NCBI RefSeq assembly: GCF_001435195.1
Contig: NZ_AZFQ01000019.1
Coordinates: 123,881-187,880 of the forward strand
Reading direction: 5' to 3'
From: Liquorilactobacillus satsumensis DSM 16230 = JCM 12392
GTDB lineage: Bacteria; Bacillota; Bacilli; Lactobacillales; Lactobacillaceae
Length of the DNA stretch: 64,000 bases
Numbering within the stretch: the stretch's first letter is position 1; each line of letters begins with the position of its first letter. Of this stretch, positions 54,365-64,000 are shown piece after piece. The notes beneath the pieces are model-generated. The model was given only the letters and a program-made list of their open reading frames with translations. It was not told where the DNA came from and did not search any database. A program made the position numbers and the translations under genes.

Positions 54365-55564
54365 ATGGCACCTAAAAAACTTACAACCATTGAAGACCTT
54401 GACCGCTTTTATCAACTTTTCTGCCAAGTATTCAAAAAAGAAGACACCGCACAGTTTCGCAAAAGCTTCTTAGAGATGCATGCCAACGGTACCGTTCTTG
54501 GAATCACTAAAAACAGCCAATTATTGAGTGGACTTGCCTGGTGGCACTTTGAAGTTAGTTTTCAAGGTGTCAGCTATAAGATGGGGGCTGTGGGTTCAGT
54601 GATGACGGCACCATTTGCCAGAGGACAGGGGAGTGCAACTCAACTACTGCAAGCAGCACTTGCACAAATGGCAGAAGCAGGTGTAACCCTATCCTATCTA
54701 GATCCCTTCTCACATGCCTTTTACCGCAGATTAGGTTATGGAGCTGCAATCAAGCGTTTATACTATACAATTGACCCAGCACAACTCCAATTGCCAACAC
54801 CACTAGTCAGTAGATCGCAACAAGCAACTGGCGGCAATCTACAAACAGGACCATTGTCACGGTATTTAGACAAAGTAGCTCCTTTTTATGCGCAACAATT
54901 GACGCATAAAAGCGGCGGTTTGCTGCGCCCTAAATGGTGGTGGGAACATCTGCATGCAGTGGGGACTAAAGTTGGTTGTTATCTAAATGCCCAGCAACAG
55001 CTTGAAGGTTACTTTCTCTATCAAGAGCTGAAAGAGTCTTGGGTTGTCAAGGAGTGGTTGGTGACAAATATTATTGCAGAAAAAAATTTACTACAATTGC
55101 TGCATGCACAAAAGCAAAGCCTTAGCCAGCTGATTTTTGAATCTGATGAAACACTTTATCGTGGACAGTTGTTAAACGAGCCGCTTGCCTTAAGCGCTCA
55201 AGTGAAGCCCTTCATGATGGTCCGTATAATCAATTTGCGGGACTTTATACTGCATTATCCTTTTAAAAAGCTTGATTTCGGTGAGCTTAGCTTAGCAGTT
55301 ACTGATCCGCAGTTACCGCAAAATGATGGTCTTTGGCGGTTATGTGCCAAAAATGGCTGCGTTTCTTTTAAAAAATGCGGGTCTGCTGCCCAAGCAGCTG
55401 ATATTAGTCTGCCAATCGCTGAATTTGGACCGCTTTTTGGTGGTCAATATTCTCTAGAATGGGCAGCTTTCCAGCAAAAAATTAGTGTGAGCGCTCCGTA
55501 CCAAGCTGCGAAACTTCAAACGGTCTTGTTAGCTTCTCCTGTTAGTTTTAATGATGATTTTTAA
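54365..55564 (+). CDS. Eis-like GNAT acetyltransferase
   Basis: Protein of 399 residues in the three-part Eis layout: an N-terminal GNAT domain (about 1-145; VGSVMTAPFARGQGSATQLL near 75-94 is the acetyl-CoA motif), a second GNAT-like domain (about 150-290), and a C-terminal sterol-carrier-like domain (about 300-399). Eis proteins acetylate amines of aminoglycosides or proteins in mycobacteria; in Firmicutes the substrate is unknown. The SD AAAAGGAGAG precedes the ATG. Its leader consists of the tandem repeat array. No paralogue is seen in the window. Confidence 0.85.
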   Translation: MAPKKLTTIEDLDRFYQLFCQVFKKEDTAQFRKSFLEMHANGTVLGITKNSQLLSGLAWWHFEVSFQGVSYKMGAVGSVMTAPFARGQGSATQLLQAALAQMAEAGVTLSYLDPFSHAFYRRLGYGAAIKRLYYTIDPAQLQLPTPLVSRSQQATGGNLQTGPLSRYLDKVAPFYAQQLTHKSGGLLRPKWWWEHLHAVGTKVGCYLNAQQQLEGYFLYQELKESWVVKEWLVTNIIAEKNLLQLLHAQKQSLSQLIFESDETLYRGQLLNEPLALSAQVKPFMMVRIINLRDFILHYPFKKLDFGELSLAVTDPQLPQNDGLWRLCAKNGCVSFKKCGSAAQAADISLPIAEFGPLFGGQYSLEWAAFQQKISVSAPYQAAKLQTVLLASPVSFNDDF

Positions 55565-55677
55565 AGCTGGATAGTGGGCGGCTGCATTTTAATATTTAAG
55601 ATTGCGGCACAGTGTTGTATAATTAAGCCTTGAAATCAATTAATGTGTTGAGGCACGGGCAGGAGGGGCTTTTAATA

Positions 55678-56124
55678 GTGGCACTTTATTTTCTGTTAAT
55701 TTTTGCGGTCGTTTTATTGGACCAGTTGATTAAATTTTTTGTTGTTAACGGTGTTCCGTTAGATCGGAGTGTCGACTTTATACCGCACGTCCTTTCGATT
55801 GCGCATATTCGAAATTATGGTGCTGCATGGAATATCTTCACGGGGCAGAAGCTGTTCTTATTTGCGATTACGATTATTGCACTCGGAATTTTGGGCTACT
55901 TTTTCAAAAAATTATGGAAAAATTGGGGTTACGCACTCGGGATTAGCCTAATGATTGGCGGAACACTGGGGAATTTTATTGACCGGTTGCGTTTAGGTTA
56001 CGTAGTTGATATGTTTCAACTAGACTTCATTAACTTTCCAATTTTCAATGTGGCAGATGCAGCTTTGAATGTCGGAGTTGTTGTTTTGCTACTGGTGATG
56101 CTGCGAGATGAATTTCGTGGTTGA
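55678..56124 (+). CDS. lspA: Lipoprotein signal peptidase II
   Basis: Membrane aspartic protease of 148 residues with four membrane segments that removes the signal peptide of prolipoproteins. Catalytic Asp in NFIDRLRLGYVVDMF near 108 and in FNVADAALNVG near 131. The GTG at 55678 is chosen: AGGAGGGG lies ten bases before it, and a promoter (TTTAAG / TATAAT, 17-base spacer, 55595-55623) would begin transcription near 55630, leaving no room for the earlier TTG at 55630. The stop overlaps the pseudouridine synthase start by 17 bases, and lspA-rluD order is common in Firmicutes. Confidence 0.93.
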   Translation: MALYFLLIFAVVLLDQLIKFFVVNGVPLDRSVDFIPHVLSIAHIRNYGAAWNIFTGQKLFLFAITIIALGILGYFFKKLWKNWGYALGISLMIGGTLGNFIDRLRLGYVVDMFQLDFINFPIFNVADAALNVGVVVLLLVMLRDEFRG

Positions 56125-57022
56125 AAAAAGAAAGATTGAGCTGACAGCGGGTCGGGTCGACAAAGTCGCCGCTACGCTGTTTTCAACATACTCACGTTCA
56201 CAGTTGAAGCAATGGATCATCGGTGGGCAGCTGCAGGTTAATGGTCAGACTGTTAAGCCCAATTACCAGGTTCATCTGGGAGACGAATTGGAATTGACGC
56301 CCCCGCCGATTAAGCAGATTAGTCTAGCCCCTGAAAAGATTCCCTTGGAAGTTGTCTATGAAGATCCAGATGTTTTAGTGGTTAATAAACCCCAAGGAAT
56401 GGTTGTCCATCCTTCTGCGGGGCATCCTGATCACACCTTGGTGAATGCCTTACTTGCGCATTCGCCGCTGTCTACAATTAACGGTGAATTTCGTCCCGGA
56501 ATTGTGCACCGCATTGATAAAGATACATCAGGTTTATTGATGGTTGCCAAAAATGATTTTGCGCATCGCAGTTTAGCTGCGCAACTGAAAGCTAAAAGTA
56601 ATGTACGCGAATACCTGGCACTGGTACACGGTGTTATTAAAGAAGAAAAAGGAACCATCAATGCGCCGCTTGGACGTTCGCCAAAGGATCGTAAGAAACA
56701 GGCCGTTGTTGCAGACGGACGTCCTGCGGTAACCCACTTTTCTGTTGTACGGCGTTACCAGAACTACACCTTAATTAAATGTTTTCTTGAGACAGGGAGA
56801 ACCCACCAGATCAGAGTACACCTTAAGTATATAGGGCATCCGCTGGCAGGGGATCCCTTGTACGGACCAACTAAAACGTTAAAGGGGCACGGTCAATTTC
56901 TGCACGCCGGTAAGCTGGGATTTAAGCATCCGCGTTCCGGAAAACAATTGCTGTTTGAAGTGCCACCACCTGCAATTTTTAAAAAGATATTGGAACGACT
57001 TGACAAAAGTGATCGAAATTAG
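56108..57022 (+). CDS. RluD-family 23S rRNA pseudouridine synthase
   Basis: Protein of 304 residues: an N-terminal S4 RNA-binding domain (about 1-75) and an RsuA/RluA catalytic domain with HRIDKDTSGLLMVAKN near 130, whose Asp is the nucleophile, and GRTHQIRVHL near 232. It probably modifies 23S rRNA uridines, as B. subtilis YlyB does, which likewise follows lspA and precedes the pyr operon. The frame overlap with lspA implies coupling. The -35 of the pyr promoter lies across its end. Confidence 0.92.
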   Translation: MNFVVEKRKIELTAGRVDKVAATLFSTYSRSQLKQWIIGGQLQVNGQTVKPNYQVHLGDELELTPPPIKQISLAPEKIPLEVVYEDPDVLVVNKPQGMVVHPSAGHPDHTLVNALLAHSPLSTINGEFRPGIVHRIDKDTSGLLMVAKNDFAHRSLAAQLKAKSNVREYLALVHGVIKEEKGTINAPLGRSPKDRKKQAVVADGRPAVTHFSVVRRYQNYTLIKCFLETGRTHQIRVHLKYIGHPLAGDPLYGPTKTLKGHGQFLHAGKLGFKHPRSGKQLLFEVPPPAIFKKILERLDKSDRN

Positions 57023-57028
57023 TAAATT
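57000..57028 (+). promoter_or_regulatory. pyr operon promoter
   Basis: TTGACA (57000-57005) and TAAATT (57023-57028) with a 17-base spacer. The -35 lies within the last codons of the upstream pseudouridine synthase gene. Transcription would start near 57036. Confidence 0.75.
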
Positions 57029-57044
57029 AATATTAATGATCGTC

Positions 57045-57144
57045 CTTTAAAATTAGTCCCGTGAGGCTAAGAAGGCAGTGTCTTTTAGAACTCGGAAGAA
57101 GACTGCAGTCTACCGCTTAGTCACTCGACTAAGCGGCTTTTTTT
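57045..57144 (+). promoter_or_regulatory. PyrR attenuator 1, before pyrR
   Basis: The PyrR-binding loop AGTCCCGTGAGGCTA (57055-57069) lies in the anti-antiterminator. The terminator CCGCTTAGTC / GACTAAGCGG with CTTTTTTT is at 57113-57144. With UMP or UTP bound, PyrR stabilises the binding hairpin and lets the terminator form. Confidence 0.88.
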
Positions 57145-57148
57145 ATAG

Positions 57149-57724
<576 letters not shown>

Positions 57725-57737
57725 TGACCATTTAATT

Positions 57738-57840
57738 GACTCCAGAGAGAGCAAAAGGGTTTGAATTTTCACTGACACTGTAAGTCTGCCAGTGAGAAAT
57801 CCTTTGCTGACCTGGATCAAAAATGATTCAGGTTTTTTTA
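57738..57840 (+). promoter_or_regulatory. PyrR attenuator 2, between pyrR and uraA
   Basis: The binding loop ACTCCAGAGAGAGC (57740-57753) matches the PyrR consensus. The antiterminator region follows, and the terminator ACCTGGATCA / TGATTCAGGT with seven T is at 57810-57839. Confidence 0.9.
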
Positions 57841-57859
57841 TAGGAAAGGAAGAACGATT

Positions 57860-59146
57860 TTGAATTCAGGCAAAAAAGAAAAGTTTAGAAATGATGAGGC
57901 GATTCTGGATATTGGAGACCGCCCACAATTTGGCCATTGGCTGGTACTTTCGATTCAGCATTTATTTACAATGTTCGGCGCCACAGTTTTAGTTCCACTC
58001 TTAGTAGGAATTAATCCGAGTATTGCACTTTTTAGTTCCGGTGTCGGCACGCTTGTCTATATTTTGTGTACTAACGCCAAGATCCCGGCTTACTTGGGCT
58101 CAAGTTTTGCCTTTATTGTGACAATGCAGGCACTGATGAAGGCTGATGGCTATCCTGCTGTTGGTCAAGGAGCAATTTCAGCTGGACTGGTATACGTGAT
58201 TGTTTCTTTATTAATCGGCCGCTTTGGTTCTGCTTGGGTCGATCGCATCTTGCCACCAGTCGTAGTGGGACCAATCATCATTGTAATTGGACTGTCATTA
58301 GCAACAACAGCTGCAAATGATGCAATGCTGAAAAATTCTAATTACGATTTGAAGTATTTCGGAGTTGCCATTTTTACACTGCTAATCACAATTATTTTCA
58401 ACATGTTTTTACGCGGGTTTTCCAGTATGATTCCTGTACTGTTAGGAATTATCTGTGGTTATCTGATGGCGCTTGCTACTGGAATCGTGAATTTGCAGGC
58501 AGTTGCAGCTGCAAAATGGTTCTCATTACCGGCTTTTAATGTCATGTTTATCAACTATCATTTTAAATGGTATCCTGCAGCAATCATTGGGATGGCACCG
58601 ATCGCTTTTGTGACAATGACTGAGCATATGGGACATATTATGGTCTTAAACAAGCTGACCAAACGCAACTTCTTCAAAGATCCTGGATTGCACCGGACAC
58701 TCTTTGGCGATGGTCTATCTTCAGTAATTGCTGGTTTTGTGGGTGGACCGCCAACTACCTCCTATGGTGAAAATATTGGAGTGCTTGCGATGACAAAGGT
58801 TCACAGTGTTTGGGTTTTAGGTGGCGCAGCACTCTTTGCAATTTTGTTTAGCTTTGTGGGTAAAGTCAGTGCCTTAATTCAGTCAATTCCTTCACCTGTC
58901 ATTGGTGGAATCAGCTTTCTGCTCTTTGGAATGATTGCATCGAATGGTTTACGCATTTTAGTTGATAACCATGTGAATTACGAATTAAAACGCAACCTGA
59001 TTATCACCTCGGTTATCTTAGTTATTGGAATTGGTGGAACTTATCTTAAGCTTGGCAGCTTTCAGTTAACCAGTATTGCATTAGCAACACTTTTCGGAAT
59101 TGTTTTGAATCTGGTGCTGCCTGTAAAAGCAAGCAGCGAAAAATAA
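57860..59146 (+). CDS. uraA: Uracil permease (NCS2 family)
   Basis: Integral membrane uracil:proton symporter of 428 residues with about 12-14 membrane segments. The N-terminal RPQFGHWLVLSIQHLFTMFG (first 20 residues of the block) and the substrate motifs VTMTEHMGH near 255 and PTTSYGENIGV near 295 are those of UraA/PyrP. Translation starts at TTG 57860, after AGGAAAGGAAG. Attenuator 2 gives it its own control step. No third attenuator separates it from pyrB, unlike B. subtilis. Confidence 0.94.
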   Translation: MNSGKKEKFRNDEAILDIGDRPQFGHWLVLSIQHLFTMFGATVLVPLLVGINPSIALFSSGVGTLVYILCTNAKIPAYLGSSFAFIVTMQALMKADGYPAVGQGAISAGLVYVIVSLLIGRFGSAWVDRILPPVVVGPIIIVIGLSLATTAANDAMLKNSNYDLKYFGVAIFTLLITIIFNMFLRGFSSMIPVLLGIICGYLMALATGIVNLQAVAAAKWFSLPAFNVMFINYHFKWYPAAIIGMAPIAFVTMTEHMGHIMVLNKLTKRNFFKDPGLHRTLFGDGLSSVIAGFVGGPPTTSYGENIGVLAMTKVHSVWVLGGAALFAILFSFVGKVSALIQSIPSPVIGGISFLLFGMIASNGLRILVDNHVNYELKRNLIITSVILVIGIGGTYLKLGSFQLTSIALATLFGIVLNLVLPVKASSEK

Positions 59147-59158
59147 GGAGGAACAGTA

Positions 59159-60106
59159 ATGGTGGAAGTAGCAAAGATTGTCACACTGCAACACTTTTTG
59201 ACGGTCAAAAAGTTGCAGGTTGAACAGGTGGAATCGTTGATTGCACGGGCAACGTTCTTTAAAAATGGGGGCGCAGTCCCGCAGTTTGAAACTCCGTTGT
59301 ATGCGGCGAACCTTTTTTTTGAAAACAGTACGCGCACGCATTGCAGCTTTGAAATGGCAGAACGCAAATTAGGCTTGCAGACAATTCCTTTTGACCCTTC
59401 CACAAGCTCTGTTAGCAAAGGAGAAACGCTCTATGATACTTTATTGGCATTGGAGTCGATAGGGGTCAATCTTGCAGTTATCCGACATTCGCAAAACGAG
59501 TATTATCGTGACCTGGTAGAATTGACACCGCCGCAAAAATTAGAGATGGGAATTGTCAATGCAGGTGATGGCAGTGGACAGCATCCTTCACAGTCTTTAT
59601 TAGATATGATGACGATTGCTGAACAGTTCGGTAGTTTTACCGGTCTAAAAGTTGTGATTGTTGGCGATCTGACCAACTCACGTGTAGCGCGCAGTAATAT
59701 GGAGTTACTACAGCGCTTGGGAGCACAGCTTTATTTTTCAGGACCACGTTGCTGGTACTCTGAAGAATTTGCAGCCTATGGCACTTATCGGCCACTTGAC
59801 GAAGTCTTGCCGCAAATGGATGTAGTAATGCTTTTACGGGTCCAACACGAACGGCATCAAGCTGAAGCTGATTTTTCTGCAGCTTCCTACCATACAAAAT
59901 ATGGGCTTACGGAAAAGCGCTATGCGCAGTTGAAAGAAAAAGCAATTATTATGCATCCAGGTCCTATCAATCGGGGAGTTGAATTGAGCTCAAGTCTAGT
60001 TGAAGCCCCTAAATCAAGGTTTACCACCCAGATGCAAAATGGGGTGTTCATGCGGATGGCAATGCTGGAAAGTGTTATCCGTGGGCGCCACTTAGGAGGA
60101 CGATAG
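59159..60106 (+). CDS. pyrB: Aspartate carbamoyltransferase catalytic subunit
   Basis: Transfers the carbamoyl group to aspartate, the first committed step of UMP synthesis. It has 315 residues. The carbamoyl-phosphate site [11 protein letters not shown] is near 57, HPSQSLLDM near 140, and LLRVQHERH near 221. There is no pyrI regulatory chain, as expected for this type. SD AAGGAGG lies before the ATG. It begins 12 bases after uraA and ends one base before pyrC. Confidence 0.96.
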   Translation: MVEVAKIVTLQHFLTVKKLQVEQVESLIARATFFKNGGAVPQFETPLYAANLFFENSTRTHCSFEMAERKLGLQTIPFDPSTSSVSKGETLYDTLLALESIGVNLAVIRHSQNEYYRDLVELTPPQKLEMGIVNAGDGSGQHPSQSLLDMMTIAEQFGSFTGLKVVIVGDLTNSRVARSNMELLQRLGAQLYFSGPRCWYSEEFAAYGTYRPLDEVLPQMDVVMLLRVQHERHQAEADFSAASYHTKYGLTEKRYAQLKEKAIIMHPGPINRGVELSSSLVEAPKSRFTTQMQNGVFMRMAMLESVIRGRHLGGR

Positions 60107-60107
60107 G

Positions 60108-61406
60108 ATGAATTCACAGAAACTATTATTGAAAAATGGCCTTGTCTACCAAGGCGGTCAGCTGCAACGCTTAGATCTATTATTAGCGGATGGCTTAATT
60201 GCAGCGATGGGTTCAGATCTGACCGCACTCTTACCGTCAGACTGTCAAACATACGACTTGCAGGGCAAACTGGTTTCACCTGGCCTAGTTGATGTGCATG
60301 TTCATTATCGTGAACCTGGTTTTACGTATAAAGAAACTATTAAGACAGGCACGCAAGCAGCTGCACATGGAGGCTTTACGACTGTATGTGCAATGCCAAA
60401 TGTTTCACCTGTTCCAGATACACCTGAACTTTTAAATGCTTTGCAAAAACGCAATCACACAGATGGATGTGTTCATGTTAAACAATATGCTGCTATTACC
60501 CAAAAGCGTGCCGGCAAGCAGCTCAATGATTTTAAGGCTTTAAAAGCTGCGGGCGCCTTTGCTTTTAGTGATGATGGCAGTGGAATTCAAACTGCAGGTA
60601 CAATGTATGCGGCAATGAAGGCCGCAGCGGCGGAGAATATGCCGCTAGTGGAGCATATTGAAGATGACTCACTCTTGCAAAATAAAGGTGTGATGAACGC
60701 GGGTGCACGTGCGACTGCGTTAGGTTTGCCAGGGATGCTGGGACTAAGCGAATCCAGCCAACTGGCACGCGACTTGGTGCTGGCACAACAAACTGGCGTC
60801 CATTATCACGCATGCCACTTGTCAACACGCCAAAGTGTTGAACTGGTCCGCTTGGCCAAAGCACATCATATTAATGTCACTTGTGAGGTTGCACCGCATC
60901 ATTTATTGTTGGCAGATGAAGACATTCCAGCAGATGATGGCTTTTATAAAATGAACCCACCGTTGCGCAGTGTCCAAGATCGGGAGGCTTTATTAGCCGG
61001 ACTCTTAGATGGAACCATCGATATGATTGCAACTGATCACGCGCCACATGCTGCTGCGGAGAAGGAAGGCGGCATGTGTCATGCGGCCTTTGGAATTACA
61101 GGAAGTGAAACTGCATTTGCACTTTTATATACTCAGCTAGTCAGAAAACACAAAGCACGCCTCGAGCAATTACTGGATTGGATGAGCATTGCACCAGCGA
61201 AATGTTTTGGAATGAGTAAGGCCGGAGCATTGTTTGTTGGAAAGCCAGCTGATTTGGCGGTTTTTGATTTAGAACATGAATTTGAATTGCAAAAAGACAG
61301 TTATTTCTCAAAGGGAAAGAACACCCCGTTTACCGGTGAAAAAGTTTATGGTGCAACCTATATGACCTTTGTTTCCGGCAAATTGGTTTATAAAAAGGAG
61401 GACTGA
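60108..61406 (+). CDS. pyrC: Dihydroorotase
   Basis: Zinc amidohydrolase of 432 residues closing carbamoyl-aspartate to dihydroorotate. Metal ligands are in [10 protein letters not shown] near 63, CHLST near 237, and TDHAPH near 311. It is the longer type I form typical of Gram-positives. SD TAGGAGGACG precedes the ATG, which lies one base past the pyrB stop. carA follows after two bases. Confidence 0.95.
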   Translation: MNSQKLLLKNGLVYQGGQLQRLDLLLADGLIAAMGSDLTALLPSDCQTYDLQGKLVSPGLVDVHVHYREPGFTYKETIKTGTQAAAHGGFTTVCAMPNVSPVPDTPELLNALQKRNHTDGCVHVKQYAAITQKRAGKQLNDFKALKAAGAFAFSDDGSGIQTAGTMYAAMKAAAAENMPLVEHIEDDSLLQNKGVMNAGARATALGLPGMLGLSESSQLARDLVLAQQTGVHYHACHLSTRQSVELVRLAKAHHINVTCEVAPHHLLLADEDIPADDGFYKMNPPLRSVQDREALLAGLLDGTIDMIATDHAPHAAAEKEGGMCHAAFGITGSETAFALLYTQLVRKHKARLEQLLDWMSIAPAKCFGMSKAGALFVGKPADLAVFDLEHEFELQKDSYFSKGKNTPFTGEKVYGATYMTFVSGKLVYKKED

Positions 61407-61408
61407 CC

Positions 61409-62494
61409 TTGAAACGTTACTTGATATTAGAAGATGGCAGCACCTACGAAGGCGAAGGTTTTGGTGCACATGCGACCACAACAGGTGAAGTTGTTTTTAC
61501 AACTGGGATGACAGGTTATCAGGAGGCTGTGACTGATCAGTCTTTTGCCAATCAGATTCTGGTTTTTACCAATCCCTTAATTGGCAATTATGGAGTAAAT
61601 CTCGATGACTACGAATCAATTGAACCCGGCTGCAAGGGTGTGATCTGTCATGAACTTGCGCGGGTATCGAGTAACTGGAGGCAGCAGGGAAGTTTCGCCG
61701 CTTTTCTAGAACAAATGGGAATTCCAGGAATCACAGGAATTGATACTCGTGCTTTAACTAAGAAATTGCGGGTTGCAGGAACAATGAAGGGCAGAATTAT
61801 TGAGGATCTGACAGATGCCGAGCATGCCTTTTCACAACTTACAGCGACAGTTGTTAATGAGAATCTAGTTGCTCAAGTCTCAACTTCAAAGCCGTATCCT
61901 AATCCGGGAAGCAAACGCAATGTGGTTGTAGTTGATTTTGGGCTCAAGCACAGTATTTTACGCGAGTTGGCGCAACGAGATTGCAATACGATTGTGTTGC
62001 CTTATACTGCTACCGCCGAAGAAATATTCAGACTCAAACCAGATGGCGTGTTGCTTTCAAATGGCCCAGGGGATCCTAAGTCATTGCCCGCTGCCATTAA
62101 AATGGTCCAAAAAGTTGAAAAACGGTTGCCGCTTTTTGGGATTTGTCTAGGACACCAGCTTTTTGCACTTGCAAATGGTGCTGATACGTTCAAGATGAAG
62201 TTTGGACATCGGGGATTCAATCATCCAGTTAAAGAGATTGCCACTGGCAGAATCTGTTTTACTTCACAGAACCATGGATACGCGGTTGCTGCTGAGTCAG
62301 TTGACAGCGAGCTGATGAATATTACTTACCGCGAGTTGAATGACGGTACAGTTGAAGGATTACGGCATAAGAATTATCCTGCTTTCAGTGTTCAATTCCA
62401 TCCCGATGCGGCACCGGGACCACATGATGCTGTAGCAATTTTTGATGACTTCATGCATATGATTGATGTAAGAAAGGATGAGAGCGATGCCTAA
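61409..62494 (+). CDS. carA: Carbamoyl-phosphate synthase small subunit
   Basis: Glutamine amidotransferase subunit of 361 residues that delivers ammonia to CarB. The class I triad is complete: Cys in [10 protein letters not shown] near 247, and His/Glu in [11 protein letters not shown] near 332. It starts at TTG 61409 with AAGGAGG upstream and overlaps carB by eight bases. Its place in the pyr operon suggests the pyrimidine-specific form. Confidence 0.96.
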   Translation: MKRYLILEDGSTYEGEGFGAHATTTGEVVFTTGMTGYQEAVTDQSFANQILVFTNPLIGNYGVNLDDYESIEPGCKGVICHELARVSSNWRQQGSFAAFLEQMGIPGITGIDTRALTKKLRVAGTMKGRIIEDLTDAEHAFSQLTATVVNENLVAQVSTSKPYPNPGSKRNVVVVDFGLKHSILRELAQRDCNTIVLPYTATAEEIFRLKPDGVLLSNGPGDPKSLPAAIKMVQKVEKRLPLFGICLGHQLFALANGADTFKMKFGHRGFNHPVKEIATGRICFTSQNHGYAVAAESVDSELMNITYRELNDGTVEGLRHKNYPAFSVQFHPDAAPGPHDAVAIFDDFMHMIDVRKDESDA

Positions 62495-64000
62495 GAGAAC
62501 AGATATTCATAAAATCATGGTGATCGGTTCTGGTCCGATCATTATCGGACAAGCTGCCGAATTCGATTATTCAGGAACGCAGGCGTGCATGGCGTTGCGC
62601 GAAGAAGGATACGAAGTTGTGTTAGTAAATTCTAATCCTGCTACCATTATGACCGACACTGAGATTGCGGATCGGGTGTATATTGAACCGCTGACTACCG
62701 AATCAATTTCGCGAATTATCCGGCAAGAATATCCCGACGCGCTGTTGCCGACTTTAGGCGGTCAAATCGGATTGAATATGGCAATGTCGCTAGCTAAGAC
62801 TGGAATCTTAGACGAACTTGGAATTGAATTGTTGGGCACAAAGCTTGAGGCAATTAATCAAGCAGAAGACCGTGAGCTTTTTAAGGAGCTGATGGCGCAG
62901 TTGCACGAACCGATTCCAGAGTCTAAAACGGTGAACACAACCGCAGAAGCATTGGCTTTTGCTGATCAGATTGGGTATCCGGTGATTGTACGGCCGGCTT
63001 TTACGATGGGTGGAACAGGCGGCGGTCTGTGCGATAATCGCGAACAGTTGGCAGAGATTGCAGCTAATGGGCTTGATCTTTCCCCAGTGACACAATGTTT
63101 GATTGAAAAAAGCATTATGGGATATAAGGAAATTGAATTTGAGGTTATGCGTGATCATGCGGACAATACGATGGTGGTCTGCTGCATGGAGAATTTTGAT
63201 CCGGTTGGTATCCATACCGGAGACTCGATTGTACTGGCACCCACACAGACCCTAACTGATCGTGAATATCAGATGCTGCGCGATGTATCTTTGCGGCTAA
63301 TCAGTGCCTTAAAAATCGAAGGCGGCTGCAATGTCCAGTTGGCATTGGATGCCAATAGTTTTAAATATGATGTGATTGAAGTTAATCCGCGTGTCAGTCG
63401 CTCTTCTGCGCTTGCTTCTAAAGCCACCGGGTATCCGATTGCTAAGATGGCCGCTAAGATTGCGGTAGGCTTGACGTTGGATGAGATCAAAAACCCAGTG
63501 ACTGGGACAACCTATGCTGAGTTTGAACCTGCACTTGATTACGTAGTTGCCAAGATTCCGCGCTGGCCATTTGATAAGTTCCCGCGTGCTAACCGCAAGT
63601 TGGGGACACAGATGAAAGCTACCGGAGAGGTAATGGCAATCGGCAGAACGGCTGAAGAAGCACTGCAAAAGGCTGTACGTTCGCTTGAAATTGATGAACA
63701 GGATCTGTTAGCGCCGGCAGCTCAGGCCGCGACTGACAGTCAGCTTGAAGAAAAATTGGTACATCCGCAAGACGATCGTCTTTTTTATCTGGCGGAAGCC
63801 TTCAGGCGCGGTTACACGCTCAACGAGGTGCATGAGTTAACAAAGATTAATCATTATTTTCTTGATATTATCATGCATTTGACTGAATTAGAGGCGCAGC
63901 TCAGCCGTCATCCGCATGATTTGGAAGTCTTGAAAAAGGCTAAACGCTACGGTTTTAGTGATCTGACAATCGCCAAATTATGGAATCTGAAAGCTGATGA
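62487..64000 (+). CDS. carB: Carbamoyl-phosphate synthase large subunit (cut by window end)
   Basis: The first 504 codons are visible; the full protein should be about 1060 residues. [20 protein letters not shown] and the ATP-grasp segment [10 protein letters not shown] near 172, with [19 protein letters not shown] near 299, are those of CarB. It uses two ATP-grasp domains to make carbamoyl phosphate from bicarbonate and ammonia. The start codon lies eight bases before the carA stop ends. The frame is open to the last base, so nothing suggests a pseudogene; the truncation is only the window boundary. Genes pyrK/pyrD/pyrF/pyrE would be expected downstream. Confidence 0.96.
   Translation, partial: MPKRTDIHKIMVIGSGPIIIGQAAEFDYSGTQACMALREEGYEVVLVNSNPATIMTDTEIADRVYIEPLTTESISRIIRQEYPDALLPTLGGQIGLNMAMSLAKTGILDELGIELLGTKLEAINQAEDRELFKELMAQLHEPIPESKTVNTTAEALAFADQIGYPVIVRPAFTMGGTGGGLCDNREQLAEIAANGLDLSPVTQCLIEKSIMGYKEIEFEVMRDHADNTMVVCCMENFDPVGIHTGDSIVLAPTQTLTDREYQMLRDVSLRLISALKIEGGCNVQLALDANSFKYDVIEVNPRVSRSSALASKATGYPIAKMAAKIAVGLTLDEIKNPVTGTTYAEFEPALDYVVAKIPRWPFDKFPRANRKLGTQMKATGEVMAIGRTAEEALQKAVRSLEIDEQDLLAPAAQAATDSQLEEKLVHPQDDRLFYLAEAFRRGYTLNEVHELTKINHYFLDIIMHLTELEAQLSRHPHDLEVLKKAKRYGFSDLTIAKLWNLKAD

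Noticed and set aside
62487-64000. carB as a truncated pseudogene
   Set aside because: The frame is open to the last base and conserved motifs are intact. Only the window boundary cuts it.

Overview
This window is a stretch of bacterial chromosome from a low-to-moderate GC Gram-positive of the family Lactobacillaceae. The evidence is the two RNase J paralogues, RpoY, GpsB, a type-B RNase P RNA, PyrR attenuators, a T-box ahead of an ECF transporter, and an EbsA-like protein. Gene content and base composition look most like the Liquorilactobacillus/Ligilactobacillus side of the family. That placement is inference. I see no transposase, prophage, tRNA, rRNA or CRISPR array.

Layout. 0.15-3.5 kb: rpoY-rnjA and def on the minus strand, with a small membrane-anchored unknown between them. 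3.8-15.8 kb: a block whose order recalls the Bacillus subtilis ykt-yla-ylb region (UPF0223, inositol-phosphatase family, typA, ftsW, pyruvate carboxylase, ylbC-like, ylbG, rsmD, coaD, ylbL/sepM-like). 16.1-20.7 kb: the late competence operon comEA-comEB-comEC, followed by holA. 20.9-26.6 kb: divergent rpsT/rpsO, then asd-dapA-rnjB and an unknown alpha-helical protein. 26.8-31.0 kb: tuf, tig and clpX, each with its own signals. 31.3-34.8 kb: a T-box-controlled ECF transporter, probably for methionine or a precursor. 34.9-38.7 kb: gnd and a two-component system. 38.9-45.7 kb: ponA-recU (minus), then ypsA, gpsB, rnpB and a 23S rRNA methyltransferase-like gene, then an RNase HI-like gene and ebsA. 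45.8-53.8 kb: fhs, and then a seven-gene operon joining a glycerophosphodiester phosphodiesterase-like enzyme, a complete ABC importer and a PHP metallohydrolase. 54.4-57.0 kb: an Eis-like acetyltransferase, lspA and an RluD-family gene. 57.0-64.0 kb: pyrR-uraA-pyrB-pyrC-carA-carB with two PyrR attenuators; carB runs off the window end.

Two things stand out. The first is a family of structured non-coding repeats. Subtype I is a foldback of about 110 bp joined to a palindromic terminator, found at 1-108, 6942-7116, 15804-16105 (two tandem copies), 31114-31199 (partial) and 44614-44794. A diverged subtype II forms a four-copy array of 121-124 bp at 53888-54353 directly before the Eis-like gene, with degenerate copies near 2783 and 15764. 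All copies lie between genes, mostly at 3' ends, and one hairpin arm shows a compensatory base change. The second is the 47.8-53.8 kb operon, which looks like a dedicated uptake and hydrolysis route for a phosphodiester or other phosphoester whose identity cannot be read from the sequence.

Most other genes are housekeeping and intact. Non-ATG starts are frequent. Several starts were chosen from Shine-Dalgarno (SD) position and family N-termini, as noted per entry.
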